This document shows positions 16,737 through 27,833 of a stretch of 64,000 nucleotides of DNA, piece by piece. The position numbers and the translations under genes were made by a program. Location of the stretch: assembly GCA_947499715.1 (NCBI GenBank), contig CANMPL010000005.1, forward strand, positions 1 to 64,000. The letters are read 5' to 3'. The notes below the pieces were generated by a model that did not search any database, was not told where the DNA came from, and saw only the letters and a program-made list of their open reading frames with translations. Source of the DNA: an uncultured Paracoccaceae bacterium. Its GTDB lineage: Bacteria; Pseudomonadota; Alphaproteobacteria; Rhodobacterales; Rhodobacteraceae. Position 1 is the stretch's first letter. Each line of letters opens with the position of its first letter.

Positions 16737-17462
16737 CTATGGTTTGCGCCATACCGACACATGGGCGCGGCTGACGTTTGTGAACGGGCCCATGTTCCAA
16801 TCGGCCCAGCGCGCCTCGGGCGTAAAACCGGCCATTTTGGCCATCACATCCAATTCGGCAGGCCAGCAATACCGGAACGGCACGGCCGTCCGGCGCAGCT
16901 CTCCATCAACGCGGCGCAGATGGTGTGACGCATAGGTCTGGCTGACCACATCAAATTCATCCATGCCCCAATGGTCATCACTGCGGTTGAACGCCAAAAG
17001 CGTCTCTCCCCAGGGTAGCCGTTGCAGCGGCGGCACAAGTGTTTCTATCACAAAACACCCGCCCGGGCGCAGATGGTCAAAGGCGTTTTGAAAACACGCA
17101 ATCTGGGCGTCTTGATCCGTCAAGTTCTCGATGGTGTTGAAAACCAGAAAGACCAGCGAAAAGTCACCCCGCACCTGCGCCGTGGTCATATCACCGACGA
17201 CAACGTCCATTGGTGACGCCGTTTCTTTCTGGCGCAGCACATCCACCATCGCCTGTGACAGCTCTATGCCCGCGACGTCTGTGCCTGCGGCTTGCAAGGG
17301 CAGGGCGACCCGCCCGGTGCCGATCGCGAATTCAAGCGCTGATCCGCCATCGGCCAAAGCGTGCAGCCGCTTGACCATATCTGCCACCGCACGCGGGTCA
17401 TCGCCGTGAACTGCATCATAGGTTGCGGCGACGTTTGCGTCGAAATAGCCGTCGTCTTGCAA
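16737..17462 (-). CDS. Class I SAM-dependent methyltransferase
   Basis: This is a Rossmann-fold methyltransferase of 241 residues. The SAM-binding loop ALEFAIGTGRVALPLQ lies near residues 38-53, with the acidic GIELS at the end of strand 2. A post-I region VVGDMTTAQV follows. The start is TTG at 17462, supported by a strong GGGAGG just upstream; no ATG restores a better start. Substrate specificity cannot be inferred. Confidence 0.8.
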   Translation of the reverse strand: MQDDGYFDANVAATYDAVHGDDPRAVADMVKRLHALADGGSALEFAIGTGRVALPLQAAGTDVAGIELSQAMVDVLRQKETASPMDVVVGDMTTAQVRGDFSLVFLVFNTIENLTDQDAQIACFQNAFDHLRPGGCFVIETLVPPLQRLPWGETLLAFNRSDDHWGMDEFDVVSQTYASHHLRRVDGELRRTAVPFRYCWPAELDVMAKMAGFTPEARWADWNMGPFTNVSRAHVSVWRKP

Positions 17463-17565
17463 GATCGCCCTCCCGATGAATGCTGGGCTGGACCAGAACG
17501 CAACGCGCTGCGGGCAATGTCAACGGGTGTGGATCTGCCCGCTGGTGGTGCTCGCCGCGAAAGTC

Positions 17566-17913
17566 CTACCCGCCGTATACCATCAGAGCCACGACCAAGG
17601 CACCCGGATTGGCCTGATAAAGCCCCAGGTCCCTTTGCATCTGCAACACGCGGGCAGGGCGGTCGGCATCGGGGATCCGGGCCGCATCCATCGCCTCTGT
17701 TAATACGGCACCGCCACCATTGGTGATATCGCGAAGGATCTGATCGAAATTGGTCTTCACGATCACTTCCACCCGTCCGCGCCGTTGGTTATACGCGGCA
17801 TTCTCGGCGGCTGTGCCAATGCCACTGATCGGCAAGAACAACGGATTGCCAAGATGATTGGCCTCGCCCGAACAGGCGGCCAGTAAGATCAGGGCCAAAA
17901 CCGGCATCCGCAT
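17566..17913 (-). CDS. Small lipoprotein of unknown function
   Basis: This 115-residue protein has a short signal sequence and a lipobox, LAAC (Cys14). The mature part contains one Arg/Val-rich segment (RRGRVEVIVKTNFDQILRDI) and ends hydrophobic (ALVVALMVYGG). I do not recognise a family. It is upstream of the methyltransferase gene on the same strand (103-bp gap) and diverges from rplU. Confidence 0.65.
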   Translation of the reverse strand: MRMPVLALILLAACSGEANHLGNPLFLPISGIGTAAENAAYNQRRGRVEVIVKTNFDQILRDITNGGGAVLTEAMDAARIPDADRPARVLQMQRDLGLYQANPGALVVALMVYGG

Positions 17914-17935
17914 CCCATTTCCCTTCCATCTGGGG

Positions 17936-17964
17936 TTGACTTGAAACCAATACGGTCACATAAG
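17936..17964 (+). promoter_or_regulatory. rplU: Probable rplU-rpmA promoter
   Basis: TTGACT at 17936-17941 and CATAAG at 17959-17964 are separated by 17 bp, about 125 bp before the rplU start. This implies a leader of roughly 120 bases, long enough for mRNA structure. The -35 hexamer matches that of the probable rplM promoter at 33.2 kb. Confidence 0.5.
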
Positions 17965-18090
17965 CCGCCATCCGAGCAAGACGCTTGTTCGGACTTATGC
18001 TGATATTCGCCTACGGGCGCGCAGTTGCCAGGCACCAAACAGTCCCAGCGGGGCGGCCTCGGACCGACGCGGAAAACAAAGGAAGACGAT

Positions 18091-18795
18091 ATGTTTGCGG
18101 TTCTCAAAACCGGCGGCAAGCAGTACAAAGTGGCCTCTGGCGACGTTCTGCGTGTCGAAAAGCTCAATGCTGAAGCAGGTGAGCAAATCCAATTCAACGA
18201 CGTTCTGATGGTTGGCGACACGGTGGGCACCCCCACAGTGGATGGCGCCGGCGTTCAGGCGACCGTGATCGACCAGATCAAAGGCCCAAAGACGATCAAC
18301 TTCGTCAAGCGCCGTCGTAAGCACTCTTCTGCCCGTAAAAAGGGTCACCGCCAGCAGCTCACACTCGTGCGCATTGGCGACATCCTGACAAAGGGCGCTG
18401 ATAAGTCCGGCGTAAAAGCTGCCGTCTCCGGCAAGGGCATGGCCGTTTCCGCTGCTGCCGTTGCTGTTGCGACCAAGGCTGCACCAAAGAAAGCCGCCAA
18501 GAAAGCCGAAGCGCCCAAGGCAGAGGCCCCCAAGGCCGAAAAGCCTAAGGCCGCTCCCAAGGCCAAAGCCGCACCAAAGGCCAAAAAGGCCGAAGGTGGC
18601 GACGATCTGACCCAGATCAGCGGCGTTGGCCCGGTCATCGTCAAAAAGCTGCACGCTTTGGACGTGACCACATTCGCTCAGATCGCAGCATGGACGCCCG
18701 AGGACGTTGCTGCTATGGACGAGAAACTGAATTTCAAAGGCCGCATCGATCGCGATGACTGGCTTGCCCAAGCTGCAAAGCTGGCTAAAGGCTAA
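18091..18795 (+). CDS. rplU: Ribosomal protein L21 with C-terminal helix-hairpin-helix-like extension
   Basis: Residues 1-103 are a normal bacterial L21, a 50S subunit protein contacting 23S rRNA ([14 protein letters not shown] through [16 protein letters not shown]). After that the protein continues to 234 residues: an Ala/Lys/Pro-rich linker (about 110-168), then a compact domain at 171-234 with [20 protein letters not shown]. That segment resembles the helix-hairpin-helix-like tail found on some NuoE proteins and small DNA-binding proteins. ATG 18091 is supported by AAGGAAG upstream. Longer L21 proteins are known in this family; the role of the tail is unknown. rpmA follows after 11 bp. 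Confidence 0.95.
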   Translation: MFAVLKTGGKQYKVASGDVLRVEKLNAEAGEQIQFNDVLMVGDTVGTPTVDGAGVQATVIDQIKGPKTINFVKRRRKHSSARKKGHRQQLTLVRIGDILTKGADKSGVKAAVSGKGMAVSAAAVAVATKAAPKKAAKKAEAPKAEAPKAEKPKAAPKAKAAPKAKKAEGGDDLTQISGVGPVIVKKLHALDVTTFAQIAAWTPEDVAAMDEKLNFKGRIDRDDWLAQAAKLAKG

Positions 18796-18806
18796 GGAGA
18801 GACCAA

Positions 18807-19076
18807 ATGGCACATAAAAAAGCAGGCGGTTCATCCCGTAACGGGCGCGACTCAGCTGGTCGTCGCCTTGGCGTCAAGAAGTTCGGCGGCGAAGCCGTTA
18901 TTCCTGGCAACATCATCATGCGTCAGCGCGGCACCAAGATGTGGCCAGGCGCAGGCGTTGGCATGGGCAAAGACCATACAATCTTTGCAACTGCCGAAGG
19001 TGCTGTGAAATTCCACAAAGGCCTCAAAGGCCGCACCTTTATTTCGGTCCTGCCAGTGGCGGAGGCCGCTGAGTAA
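18807..19076 (+). CDS. rpmA: Ribosomal protein L27
   Basis: This 89-residue 50S protein lies near the peptidyl-transferase centre. The start [16 protein letters not shown] and [16 protein letters not shown] are diagnostic. AGGAGAG precedes the ATG. It forms the usual rplU-rpmA operon, followed by a strong terminator at 19102-19135, so the downstream acetyltransferase genes probably have their own promoter or depend on read-through. Confidence 0.98.
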   Translation: MAHKKAGGSSRNGRDSAGRRLGVKKFGGEAVIPGNIIMRQRGTKMWPGAGVGMGKDHTIFATAEGAVKFHKGLKGRTFISVLPVAEAAE

Positions 19077-19101
19077 ACCGAAAACTTCATCACGCATTTG
19101 G

Positions 19102-19135
19102 GGGGATCGGTGAAAACCGGTCCCCTTATCTTTTT
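19102..19135 (+). terminator. Rho-independent terminator after rpmA
   Basis: A 10-bp stem (GGGGATCGGT with ACCGGTCCCC, one G-U pair) and a GAAA loop are followed by TTATCTTTTT. It begins 26 bp past the rpmA stop. Confidence 0.88.
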
Positions 19136-19197
19136 GGTGACCCATTCTTAGATAAAGGATGGGAGGAGGCGCCAAAGGGCCATTCGGAGGATTAGAC

Positions 19198-19740
19198 ATG
19201 ATGCATGAAACCGTGACCGACCAGCCAAGCTATGTTGCTGACCGCTTTGTGCTGCGCCCGCTGCGCCTGTCGGATACCGGCCTTGTGACCATGTATGCCT
19301 CGGACGAAAAACTCGCCCGTGCCACCGCCTCTATTCCGCATCCGCTGCCCCCCGGCATGATTGAGACGATGATCAAACGTGCGCAATTGCCGGACCGGAT
19401 CGAAGATATCTGGGTGCTCGATGGCTCCGCCGCCGGTCACGCCGAAGTGCTGGGGCTGATTTCCCTGCGCAAAATGGACCGCGCCCAGTCAGAGGTCTTC
19501 TATTGGGTGGCACCCGCGTTCTGGAACGTGGGCTTCGCGTCAGAAGCCGTGCGCACCCTGCTGCAAGCAAACCCGCATGACGCCACGCAATACTTTGCCG
19601 AAGCTTTTCAGGACAACCCCGGCTCTGCCCGCGTCCTGACGAATTCCGGCTTTGATTACCTTGGCGACGCAGAAGCTTTCAGCGTTGCGCGCAATGCGGT
19701 GGTGCCCACATGGACTTACATGCTCAAAACTGGCCGGTAA
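19198..19740 (+). CDS. GNAT acetyltransferase (first of four in tandem)
   Basis: This 180-residue GCN5-related N-acetyltransferase is RimJ/RimL-like, with RFVLRPLRLSD at the start and an acetyl-CoA region EVFYWVAPAFWNVGFASEAV. ATG 19198 has a good GGAGG at 19186-19190; a longer open frame to 19159 is rejected. It opens a block of four GNAT genes ahead of obgE and overlaps the next one by 31 bp. The substrate is unknown; an N-terminal residue or small amine are the possibilities. Confidence 0.85.
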   Translation: MMHETVTDQPSYVADRFVLRPLRLSDTGLVTMYASDEKLARATASIPHPLPPGMIETMIKRAQLPDRIEDIWVLDGSAAGHAEVLGLISLRKMDRAQSEVFYWVAPAFWNVGFASEAVRTLLQANPHDATQYFAEAFQDNPGSARVLTNSGFDYLGDAEAFSVARNAVVPTWTYMLKTGR

Positions 19741-20246
19741 CCCCGATCCTCGCGACCCAGCGGTTCACGCTGCGCCCATACGCGCCCAGCGACCGCGATG
19801 CGGTTGTGCGCGTTCTGAATGACTATGACGTCACCAAATGGCTGACGCAGGTGCCGTGGCCTTATCAGCCGCATGATTTCGACTGGTTCCTCAACACTTT
19901 CATCCCAGAGCAGCAGCACGTCGTCTGGGTCATTGACGGCGGCAAAGGCCTGCTTGGCGCTGTCAGCGTCGATCCAGAGCTTGGCTATTGGCTCGACCCC
20001 GCACACCACGGCAAGGGCATCATGACAGAGGCGGCGGCGGCCACGATCGACTGGCACTTTGGCCAATCGCAAGACGATCTGACCTCTGGCTATCACCTCG
20101 GCAACGGACCTTCTGCCGCCGTGTTGCGCAGGCTTGGGTTCACCGACACACGGATCAACCGCGACGTTGAAACCGCGCGCGGCGACCGCGTTGATATCCA
20201 GCGCATGACGCTCAGCCATCGTGCGTGGCAGGCCCGCCATGGCTAA
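19710..20246 (+). CDS. GNAT acetyltransferase (second of four)
   Basis: This 178-residue GNAT protein begins with TQRFTLRPYAPSD, has the acetyl-CoA-binding HHGKGIMTEAAAATIDW and a terminal LGFTDTRIN segment. Its start lies inside the first GNAT gene (31-bp overlap), and it overlaps the third by 8 bp at ATGGCTAA. Its C-terminus WQARHG is identical to that of the third copy, evidence of a shared duplication boundary. The substrate is unknown. Confidence 0.85.
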   Translation: MDLHAQNWPVTPILATQRFTLRPYAPSDRDAVVRVLNDYDVTKWLTQVPWPYQPHDFDWFLNTFIPEQQHVVWVIDGGKGLLGAVSVDPELGYWLDPAHHGKGIMTEAAAATIDWHFGQSQDDLTSGYHLGNGPSAAVLRRLGFTDTRINRDVETARGDRVDIQRMTLSHRAWQARHG

Positions 20247-20730
20247 GATCACGACACGCGCCATTCAACCTTCGGACTTCGATGCCATGCACAGCATGAT
20301 GTCAGACCACGCCACCGCCCGCCAATTGGGCAGCTGGCCCTCCCCGGCGCAACCTGCATTTACCCGCACCCGCGCGCAGCCCTATCGCGGGCAGGGCTTT
20401 GTGTCGGCCATTTGTTCGGACAACGTGCTCAAGGGCTGGATCGCCATCACAGCGCAAGAGGTCGGCTATTGCCTGCATCCAGATCTGCGTGGTCAGGGGA
20501 TCGTGTCGCGCTTGACGTCCGAGGCGATTGAGTCGGCCTTTGCGACCTACGACTGGGCCCACCTCAACGCATCATGCTGGCATGACAACCCCGCATCCCG
20601 CGCGATTTTGACCAAACGCGGCTTTGTTCATTGGCAAACCAGCTATGAACGCGGTGCGGCCCGGCGCGGCCCTGACCTTTGTTACCACTTCCGGCTCACC
20701 CGCGCAGATTGGCAGGCCCGTCATGGCTGA
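20239..20730 (+). CDS. GNAT acetyltransferase (third of four)
   Basis: This 163-residue GNAT protein carries GYCLHPDLRGQGIVSRLTSEAI as its acetyl-CoA loop. It is a close paralogue of the fourth copy: both share the WHDNPAS segment, GFVHWQT and LTRADWQ at equivalent positions. The start ATG 20239 overlaps the previous stop (ATGGCTAA), and its own stop overlaps the next start (ATGGCTGA). GTG at 20221 would add six residues and is less likely. Confidence 0.83.
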   Translation: MAKITTRAIQPSDFDAMHSMMSDHATARQLGSWPSPAQPAFTRTRAQPYRGQGFVSAICSDNVLKGWIAITAQEVGYCLHPDLRGQGIVSRLTSEAIESAFATYDWAHLNASCWHDNPASRAILTKRGFVHWQTSYERGAARRGPDLCYHFRLTRADWQARHG

Positions 20731-21220
20731 GACCTATCGCAAAATCCGACCATCAGACTTTGATGATCTCTTGGCACTCGCCTCGATTTGGGAGGTCGTG
20801 CGCCAGTTGGGCGGCTGGAAATGGCCACCCGACCCGGTGCAGATCCGCGATAGATCAAAGCCTTACGCGGGCGAAGGCTTTGTCTGGGCGATCTGCCGTG
20901 ACGACCGGCTGATCGGCAGCATCGGCGTCACAAATGGCGACCTGGGTTATATGCTGCACCCTGATTACCACGGTCAGGGTATTATGGGCCGCGCAACCCG
21001 CAAGGCTGTCGCCCATGCCTTTGAAACCACCGACCGGGACCACCTCACCGGGTCCACATGGCACGACAACCCCGCCTCTGAACGCGTTCTGGCGCGGCTT
21101 GGCTTTGTCCACTGGCAAACCGTCTATATCCACTCCAAGGCCCGTGGACTGCCGACGCTGGTCTATCATCGCCGCCTGACCCGTGCCGACTGGCAGCGCT
21201 TGAGCAACCAGCCCCAATAG
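20723..21220 (+). CDS. GNAT acetyltransferase (fourth of four)
   Basis: This 165-residue GNAT protein is paralogous to the third copy. The acetyl-CoA loop is GYMLHPDYHGQGIMGRATRKAV. ATG 20723 overlaps the previous stop by 8 bp; the open frame extends back to 20624 only as an out-of-frame shadow of copy three. It ends 35 bp before obgE, so the GNAT block probably reads through into obgE-proB-proA. Confidence 0.83.
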   Translation: MAETYRKIRPSDFDDLLALASIWEVVRQLGGWKWPPDPVQIRDRSKPYAGEGFVWAICRDDRLIGSIGVTNGDLGYMLHPDYHGQGIMGRATRKAVAHAFETTDRDHLTGSTWHDNPASERVLARLGFVHWQTVYIHSKARGLPTLVYHRRLTRADWQRLSNQPQ

Positions 21221-21225
21221 CTTAA

Positions 21226-23410
<2,185 letters not shown>

Positions 23411-23414
<4 letters not shown>

Positions 23415-24655
23415 CTGATATGATGGACACCCTTGGAGCCGCCGCAAAGGCCGCAAGCACAGCCCTTGCGACGGCCACTGCCGCGCAGAAAACCACCGCA
23501 CTGAATGCCGCTGCTGATGCGGTCTGGGATGCCCGCGCCGCAATTATCGCGGCCAACGCAGACGACATGGACTTTGGCCGCGAAAAGGGGCTCTCACCCG
23601 CCATGCTTGACCGCCTCATGCTGGATGAAGCCCGCATCTCAGGCATCTGCGATGGGTTGCGCGCTGTTGCGGCGCAGGATGATCCCATCGGTGCCGTGAC
23701 AGAGGAATGGACTCAACCCACGGGCCTGCATATCCGTCGTGTCCGCACCCCCATTGGCGTGATTGGCGTGATCTATGAAAGCCGCCCCAATGTCACCGCG
23801 GACGCCGGTGCACTCTGCCTGAAGTCCGGCAATGCAGTCATCTTGCGCGGCGGGTCCGAGAGTTTTCATAGTTCAACCGCGATCCATGCCTGCCTTGTGC
23901 AAGGTCTTGAAAAGGCTGGGCTTCCTGCCGCAGCGATCCAACTGGTCCCAACCCGTGACCGCGCTGCTGTGACGGCCATGCTGCAAGCGACTGATTACAT
24001 TGACGTCATCGTGCCCCGTGGTGGCAAGGGCCTTGTTGGCCTTGTTCAGCGCGAAGCCCGCGTACCGGTCTTTGCCCACCTTGAAGGCATCTGCCACATC
24101 TATGTCGATGCCTCTGCCGACCTCGAAAAGACTCGCAAGGTCGTCATCAACGCCAAAACCCGCCGTACCGGGATCTGCGGCTCTGCTGAATGCCTGCTGA
24201 TTGACCGCGCCTTTTGGGACACCCATGGTGATATCCTGATCCGTGATCTTTTAGATACGGGGGTCGAGGTCCGCGCCGCAGGCGACGCCGCAATCTCCGG
24301 CACAGTGCCCGCCAAACCCGAAGACTTCGGCCACGAGTTCCTTGATATGATCATCGCCACCAAGATCGTCGATGGCGTCGATGCCGCCGTCGCCCATATC
24401 CGGCAATACGGGTCCAATCACACAGATGCGATCATGGCCGAGGATGACGCCGTGGCCGACACCTTCTTTACCAACCTTGATAGCGCCATTCTGATGCGCA
24501 ATGCCTCGACCCAATTTGCCGATGGTGGTGAATTTGGCATGGGCGCAGAGATCGGGATTGCCACCGGCAAGCTTCATGCGCGCGGCCCTGTCGGTGCGGT
24601 GCAATTGACCAGCTTCAAGTATCTGGTGAACGGTGACGGGACGGTGCGGGCCTAG
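23411..24655 (+). CDS. proA: Gamma-glutamyl phosphate reductase
   Basis: This catalyses the second step of proline synthesis, NADPH-dependent reduction of gamma-glutamyl phosphate to glutamate semialdehyde. It has the aldehyde-dehydrogenase fold, with [20 protein letters not shown] and the catalytic cysteine in [16 protein letters not shown]. At 414 residues it has the standard length. It is coupled to proB through ATGA. Its 3' end overlaps the convergent chpT gene by 4 bp, so no terminator fits between them. Confidence 0.97.
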
Positions 24656-25245
24656 ATCCGCACCACGATTCTATCGGCAGACACCTCTGTCGTCATTGTG
24701 CGGCCCGCCTCTTTCAAGGCGTCGGGCAGCAGCGCGAAATGCACTTGCGCAGGGCTGACATTGCCGTTGCTTTTGTCCTTGCCAATCCGGTCCCACAGGG
24801 CGGGTTCGGCGTTGATCTTGCGGCCCGTGGCGGTGAACGTCCAAGTGGACCCGACATTGCCGACCACAACCTCGCCGCCAAAGGGCAGGGCGGTTTCAAA
24901 GCACTGCATCAGCAAGAACGCGAGCCTGACGTCCAACCGGCGCGGCTCTTCGGTGACTTGCCATGCATAGGTGAACCGGCCGCCCTTGGACATCGCCGAC
25001 AATACAGCCGTCACCTCGCTCTGGCTGACCATCTGATCGGGGCCTGCCGCGCCAAAGGCCACGCGGAAGAAGCGGATGCGCGCGCTGGCGTTGTCAACGC
25101 TGTCGCTGATCAACTGCATCTCGGCGCTGGGGGCATTGTCGGTCATCGACAAAAGTTCCACCCCATTGCTGATTGCGCCAATAGGGCTGATAAGGTCATG
25201 GCAAATACGAGACCCAACAAGTGCGGCTAAATCCGGACGCATCAT
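24652..25245 (-). CDS. chpT: Histidine phosphotransferase ChpT
   Basis: This 197-residue ChpT-like protein passes phosphate from CckA to CtrA (and CpdR) in alphaproteobacteria. The phospho-acceptor lies in [20 protein letters not shown] (His16), followed by a DHp-like helical hairpin and a degenerate ATPase-like domain that does not bind ATP. The start ATG at 25245 (or the adjacent ATG at 25242) gives the expected N-terminus. ctrA and its inhibitor sciP lie at 45.7-46.8 kb. Only 24 bp separate its start from the divergent DUF3553 gene. Confidence 0.88.
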   Translation of the reverse strand: MMRPDLAALVGSRICHDLISPIGAISNGVELLSMTDNAPSAEMQLISDSVDNASARIRFFRVAFGAAGPDQMVSQSEVTAVLSAMSKGGRFTYAWQVTEEPRRLDVRLAFLLMQCFETALPFGGEVVVGNVGSTWTFTATGRKINAEPALWDRIGKDKSNGNVSPAQVHFALLPDALKEAGRTMTTEVSADRIVVRI

Positions 25246-25269
25246 AATAACCCCGCTGAAAGCATAAGA

Positions 25270-25449
25270 ATGTCTGATCTCAACGCGATACTCGAACCCG
25301 GTATGCTTGTGACACATCCCGATGCACCCGATTGGGGCGTGGGGCAGGTGCAGTCAAATATCGGCGGTCGGATCACCGTCAACTTCCGCGAAGCGGGCAA
25401 AGTGGTCATTGATGGGTCCCGTGTCATTCTCATCCCCTATACCGGATAG
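25270..25449 (+). CDS. Small DUF3553 protein
   Basis: This 59-residue protein has the DUF3553 pattern: an N-terminal LEPGMLVTHPDAPDWGVGQV then NIGGRITVNFREAGKVVID and ending LIPYTG. The fold suggested is a small SH3/CarD-like barrel, since the same motif resembles the UvrD/PcrA C-terminal Tudor-like segment (inference). It is a complete short gene starting 24 bp from the divergent chpT start. No function is known. Confidence 0.8.
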   Translation: MSDLNAILEPGMLVTHPDAPDWGVGQVQSNIGGRITVNFREAGKVVIDGSRVILIPYTG

Positions 25450-25525
25450 ACTACAACCTATGGTAGCAAGGCGCAGCGAAACGTCAACACACCCCGGACC
25501 TTGATGACCCGGTAATGGTTGCCAA

Positions 25526-26353
25526 ATGGTAAACGCGCGCCTAGACCGCCTCGATCTGAACCGCAACAACAGCCGCCGGACCAAGATGCCCACCACCCCC
25601 CAGTTTCAACTGACGATGGCCGCCTCTGACGCCGATGTCGCAGCCGCTCAGGCCCTGCGTTACAAGGTATTCGTGGCAGAGCTTGGTGGTGACGGCGACG
25701 GGGTTAATCACGCAGCACAACGCGAAATTGATCGTTTTGATGCCTTTGCAGACCACCTTCTTTTGCGCGATTTGAACCGGCCCGCCGGGCGTCAGGTGAT
25801 TGGTGTTTATCGCATCATGTCGTCGCGTCAGGCGCAGGCGGCGGGCAGTTTTTCCTCGGCGCAGGAATATGACCTTGCGCCGCTTCTGGCGTCGGGCCGC
25901 GCGATTCTGGAACTCAGCCGGTCCTGCCTGCATCCCGCCTATCGCAGCGGCGGTGCGATGCATGTCTTGTGGCAGGGCCTTGCGGACCACATTCGCAAAA
26001 CCGACACGCAGATCCTATTTGGCGTGGCATCCTTTCATGGCACGGACACCGCTGCCGTCGCAGCCGCGTTGGGGCACCTGCATCACCGGTATCTGGCGCC
26101 TCCGCCCTTGCGCGCGCGGGCGCGGGACAGCGGTTATCTTGCGATGGACCGGCTCTCTGAAGCCGACATTGACCACAAAGCGGCCGTTCTTGGCCTGCCT
26201 GCCCTGATCAAGGCTTACCTGCGTTTGGGCGGCAAAGTCGGTGACGGGGCGTACATTGACCGCGCCTTTAACACCATCGACGTCTGCATGACCGTTGATG
26301 TCGCTCAAATCCCGGCACGGCAACGCGCTCGCTACGAAGACCCTCACAAATGA
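25526..26353 (+). CDS. olsB: Ornithine-acyl-ACP N-acyltransferase
   Basis: This carries out the first step of ornithine lipid synthesis: a 3-hydroxyacyl group is moved from acyl carrier protein to the alpha-amino group of ornithine, giving lyso-ornithine lipid. The GNAT-like fold has ALRYKVFVAELGGDGDG, the conserved ILELSRSCLHPAYRSGGAM and FGVASFHGTD. At 275 residues it fits the OlsB family. It overlaps olsA at ATGA. Ornithine lipids are phosphorus-free membrane lipids that accumulate under phosphate limitation; no Pho box was seen. Confidence 0.9.
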   Translation: MVNARLDRLDLNRNNSRRTKMPTTPQFQLTMAASDADVAAAQALRYKVFVAELGGDGDGVNHAAQREIDRFDAFADHLLLRDLNRPAGRQVIGVYRIMSSRQAQAAGSFSSAQEYDLAPLLASGRAILELSRSCLHPAYRSGGAMHVLWQGLADHIRKTDTQILFGVASFHGTDTAAVAAALGHLHHRYLAPPPLRARARDSGYLAMDRLSEADIDHKAAVLGLPALIKAYLRLGGKVGDGAYIDRAFNTIDVCMTVDVAQIPARQRARYEDPHK

Positions 26354-27183
26354 CGACTTGGCGTTCTGACAGCGACCCCGACCACCTGGCGCTTGGTCCC
26401 GGCGATGTGGCACGCGTGGCATTGCGGGGCCTGCCGCTGATTGCTTTGGTCTTTGGCGGCTTGCTGATTCTGCTGCTCATCCGGCTGATTGAACGCCCGC
26501 TTTGCGGCCTGCGCCGGCCGGTCACCCCGCACATCACCCAATTTGTCTGCCGCAACGCCTTCCGCATTCTTGGCATCCGCTACACCACTGCAGGATCGCC
26601 GATGCCCGGACCGGGGGCGATTGTGGCCAATCATTCAAGCTGGCTTGACATCTTTGCGCTTAACGCGGCCAAACGGATCTATTTCGTGTCCAAGGCCGAA
26701 GTCGCGACATGGCCCGGCATCGGCAGGCTCGCCCGTGCGACCGGCACCGTCTTTATCAAACGCGAACGAGGGCAGGCGGCAGCACAAATCGGCATCTTTC
26801 GCGACCGCCTTGCGGCGGGCCACAAACTGCTGTTCTTCCCGGAAGGCACCTCAACCGATGGCCGCCGGGTGCTGGACTTCAAACCGACGCTCTTTGCGGC
26901 CTTCTTTGACGGCGCATTGCGCGACACGCTTTCGATCCAGCCCGTCACGGTGAACTACACCGCACCCAGGGGGCAAGATCCGCGCTTTTACGGCTGGTGG
27001 GGTGATATGGCTCTGGCGCCGCATCTGCTGGCAACGCTGGCGGCAAAACCCCAAGGCGAGGTTACGGTGATCTACCACACCCCGGTGAATGTGCGTGATT
27101 TTGCAGATCGCAAACAGCTGGCGAAGGCCACTGAATTGACCGTGCGTGCGGGCCTAGCCGCCCATCAGGACCCGCAGCTCTGA
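26350..27183 (+). CDS. olsA: Lyso-ornithine lipid O-acyltransferase
   Basis: This carries out the second step of ornithine lipid synthesis, adding the secondary fatty acid. It belongs to the PlsC (1-acyl-glycerol-3-phosphate acyltransferase) family, with NHSSWLD (the HX4D motif) and FFPEGTSTDG, and an N-terminal membrane helix at about 24-46. Because it follows olsB by an ATGA overlap, OlsA is preferred over PlsC. The 3' end overlaps the convergent ThiE-like gene by 30 bp. Confidence 0.88.
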   Translation: MTTWRSDSDPDHLALGPGDVARVALRGLPLIALVFGGLLILLLIRLIERPLCGLRRPVTPHITQFVCRNAFRILGIRYTTAGSPMPGPGAIVANHSSWLDIFALNAAKRIYFVSKAEVATWPGIGRLARATGTVFIKRERGQAAAQIGIFRDRLAAGHKLLFFPEGTSTDGRRVLDFKPTLFAAFFDGALRDTLSIQPVTVNYTAPRGQDPRFYGWWGDMALAPHLLATLAAKPQGEVTVIYHTPVNVRDFADRKQLAKATELTVRAGLAAHQDPQL

Positions 27184-27777
27184 CAGTTTGGCGGCTGCAT
27201 CCTCTGCTGCCCATACTTCTTCGCTGAGCCCAAAGAAATCGGTGGTTCCCGCAAGCGCCTTGATAAATTCGGGCGTCAGGGCCCCTTCGGCCACCACAGG
27301 CACTTCGATCATCTGGCTCCACCAGTCAAACAGCTCTGGCTCGGCCTGTTGCATCCCGCCCAGATCGGTCGTGCCAACCGGCCCAAAGGCCACGTAATCG
27401 GCGCTGAGCTCTCCGGCGGTCATGCCGTCATGGCGTGAATTGCCGCAATGCGTGCCGACAATTGCATCCTCGCCCAATTCCTTGCGCACCGCCCGCACAG
27501 ACCGTGCACCATCGGTCAGATGCACGCCGTCCAGCCCGAACCGTTCCACCAGCTTAAAGTGGCTGTCGATCACCAAAGCCACATCGCGGGCATGGGTTAC
27601 CTCGCGCAGGGCATCCGCCGCGCGGCCAATCCGGTCTTCATCGCGGGTACCAAGCGCCAGCCGAACGCAGGCCACAGGCACCGCATCCAGACAGGCCGCC
27701 AGCCGGTCAGGGAAGTCGGACAAATCAAATTCAGGAGGAGAGATCAGGTAGATCTGCGGAAGATCAGCATCAGACAT
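27154..27777 (-). CDS. Thiamine phosphate synthase-like protein (divergent ThiE)
   Basis: This 207-residue TIM-barrel protein is of the ThiE/TenI superfamily. LVIDSHFKLVERFGLDGVHL corresponds to the ThiE pyrophosphate/pyrimidine region, and SADYVAFGPVGTTDLGG and VPVVAEGAL to later barrel strands. Several canonical ThiE residues look altered, so enzymatic function is uncertain. There is no other thiamine gene nearby and no THI box was recognised. Its last 30 bp overlap olsA on the opposite strand. Confidence 0.7.
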   Translation of the reverse strand: MSDADLPQIYLISPPEFDLSDFPDRLAACLDAVPVACVRLALGTRDEDRIGRAADALREVTHARDVALVIDSHFKLVERFGLDGVHLTDGARSVRAVRKELGEDAIVGTHCGNSRHDGMTAGELSADYVAFGPVGTTDLGGMQQAEPELFDWWSQMIEVPVVAEGALTPEFIKALAGTTDFFGLSEEVWAAEDAAAKLSELRVLMGG

Positions 27778-27833
27778 CGGGGCAGGGGCCTTCTTAACGT
27801 TTGGCCGCTTCTAGCCCGGTTTTTCGCGCTTGG

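Noticed and set aside
27778-27833. TPP riboswitch for the ThiE-like gene
   Set aside because: The upstream bases are too few and lack the THI-box motifs.
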